DNA of 6,293 nt, taken from contig CALMID010000114.1 in assembly GCA_937863915.1 (NCBI GenBank), positions 1-6,293 on the forward strand, in the 5' to 3' direction. Numbering within the stretch: the stretch's first letter is position 1; each line of letters begins with the position of its first letter. This DNA is from an uncultured Pseudomonas sp. Its GTDB lineage: Bacteria; Pseudomonadota; Gammaproteobacteria; Pseudomonadales; Pseudomonadaceae. Shown piece by piece: positions 6,145-6,293 of the stretch. Made by a program: the position numbers and the translations under genes. The notes below the pieces were generated by a model. The model made no database searches. It was given only the letters and a program-made list of their open reading frames with translations, and was not told the DNA's origin.

Positions 6145-6293
6145 ATGAGCCGTAGCGAAACCGTCTGGATTGTCGACGATGACCGTTCCATCCGCTGGGT
6201 ACTGGAAAAAGCCCTGCAGCAGGAGGGCATGAGCACCCAGAGTTTCGACAGCGCCGACAGCGTAATGAGCCGCCTGGCCCGCCAGCAGCCGGA
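6145..6293 (+). CDS. ntrC: Nitrogen response regulator NtrC, N-terminal 49 codons (partial)
   Basis: NtrC (also called GlnG or NRI) is the sigma54-dependent enhancer-binding activator partnered with NtrB. Only the first part of the receiver domain is in the window. It opens MSRSETVWIVDDDRSIRWVL. Asp11 and Asp12 form the acidic pocket that binds Mg during phosphorylation. The phosphoacceptor Asp (54 in E. coli), the AAA+ domain and the DNA-binding domain lie past the right edge. GGAG at 6131-6134, inside the end of ntrB, lies 10 bases before the ATG, so translation is probably coupled to ntrB. It is the likely protein for the palindromes at 1857, 1888 and 4886. Confidence 0.95.
   Translation, partial: MSRSETVWIVDDDRSIRWVLEKALQQEGMSTQSFDSADSVMSRLARQQP

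Noticed and set aside
1..6293. tRNA, rRNA, CRISPR, insertion sequence or prophage elements
   Set aside because: No cloverleaf, repeat-spacer pattern, transposase frame or terminal inverted repeats were found; all large frames are core housekeeping or regulatory genes.

Overview
The window is bacterial chromosome with high GC content and compact gene spacing. It carries the nitrogen-assimilation locus typical of Pseudomonas: typA and thiI on the minus strand, then glnA, two small DUF4124 exported proteins, ntrB and the start of ntrC on the plus strand. The gene order and the close similarity of the ThiI, GlnA and NtrB proteins to Pseudomonas family members, as I remember them, point to that genus. 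I cannot name the species from sequence alone. Nothing suggests a mobile element, phage, CRISPR array or recent transfer; this is core genome.

Layout. At 1-176 (minus) is the N-terminus of the translational GTPase TypA/BipA, cut by the window edge. At 305-1759 (minus) is thiI, for tRNA 4-thiouridine and thiamine sulfur transfer. A 325-bp divergent regulatory region (1760-2084) separates thiI from glnA. It holds a sigma70-type promoter for thiI, two NtrC-type palindromes (1857-1871 and 1888-1902) and a strong sigma54 -24/-12 promoter for glnA (1976-1991). glnA (2085-3491) ends in a textbook intrinsic terminator with a UUCG tetraloop (3522-3553). It is followed by two translationally overlapping, paralogous DUF4124 genes (3695-4258 and 4255-4881). 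A 184-bp gap then carries an NtrC palindrome within an array of alternating half-sites, a 9-bp GC hairpin and a sigma54-like element (5019-5034) ahead of ntrB (5066-6139) and ntrC (from 6145).

How the genes work together. NtrB senses nitrogen status (in the known family, through PII) and phosphorylates NtrC. Phospho-NtrC bound about 107 and 138 bp upstream of the predicted glnA start would drive sigma54-dependent transcription of glutamine synthetase. The glnA terminator suggests that ntrBC is not simply read through from glnA, unlike the enteric glnA-glnL-glnG operon. The NtrC site and sigma54-like box before ntrB instead suggest separate autoregulation. The two DUF4124 proteins have signal peptides and no known function. 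Their position between glnA and ntrBC is the least explained part of the window, together with the half-site array after them. I see no clearly novel multi-gene system here.
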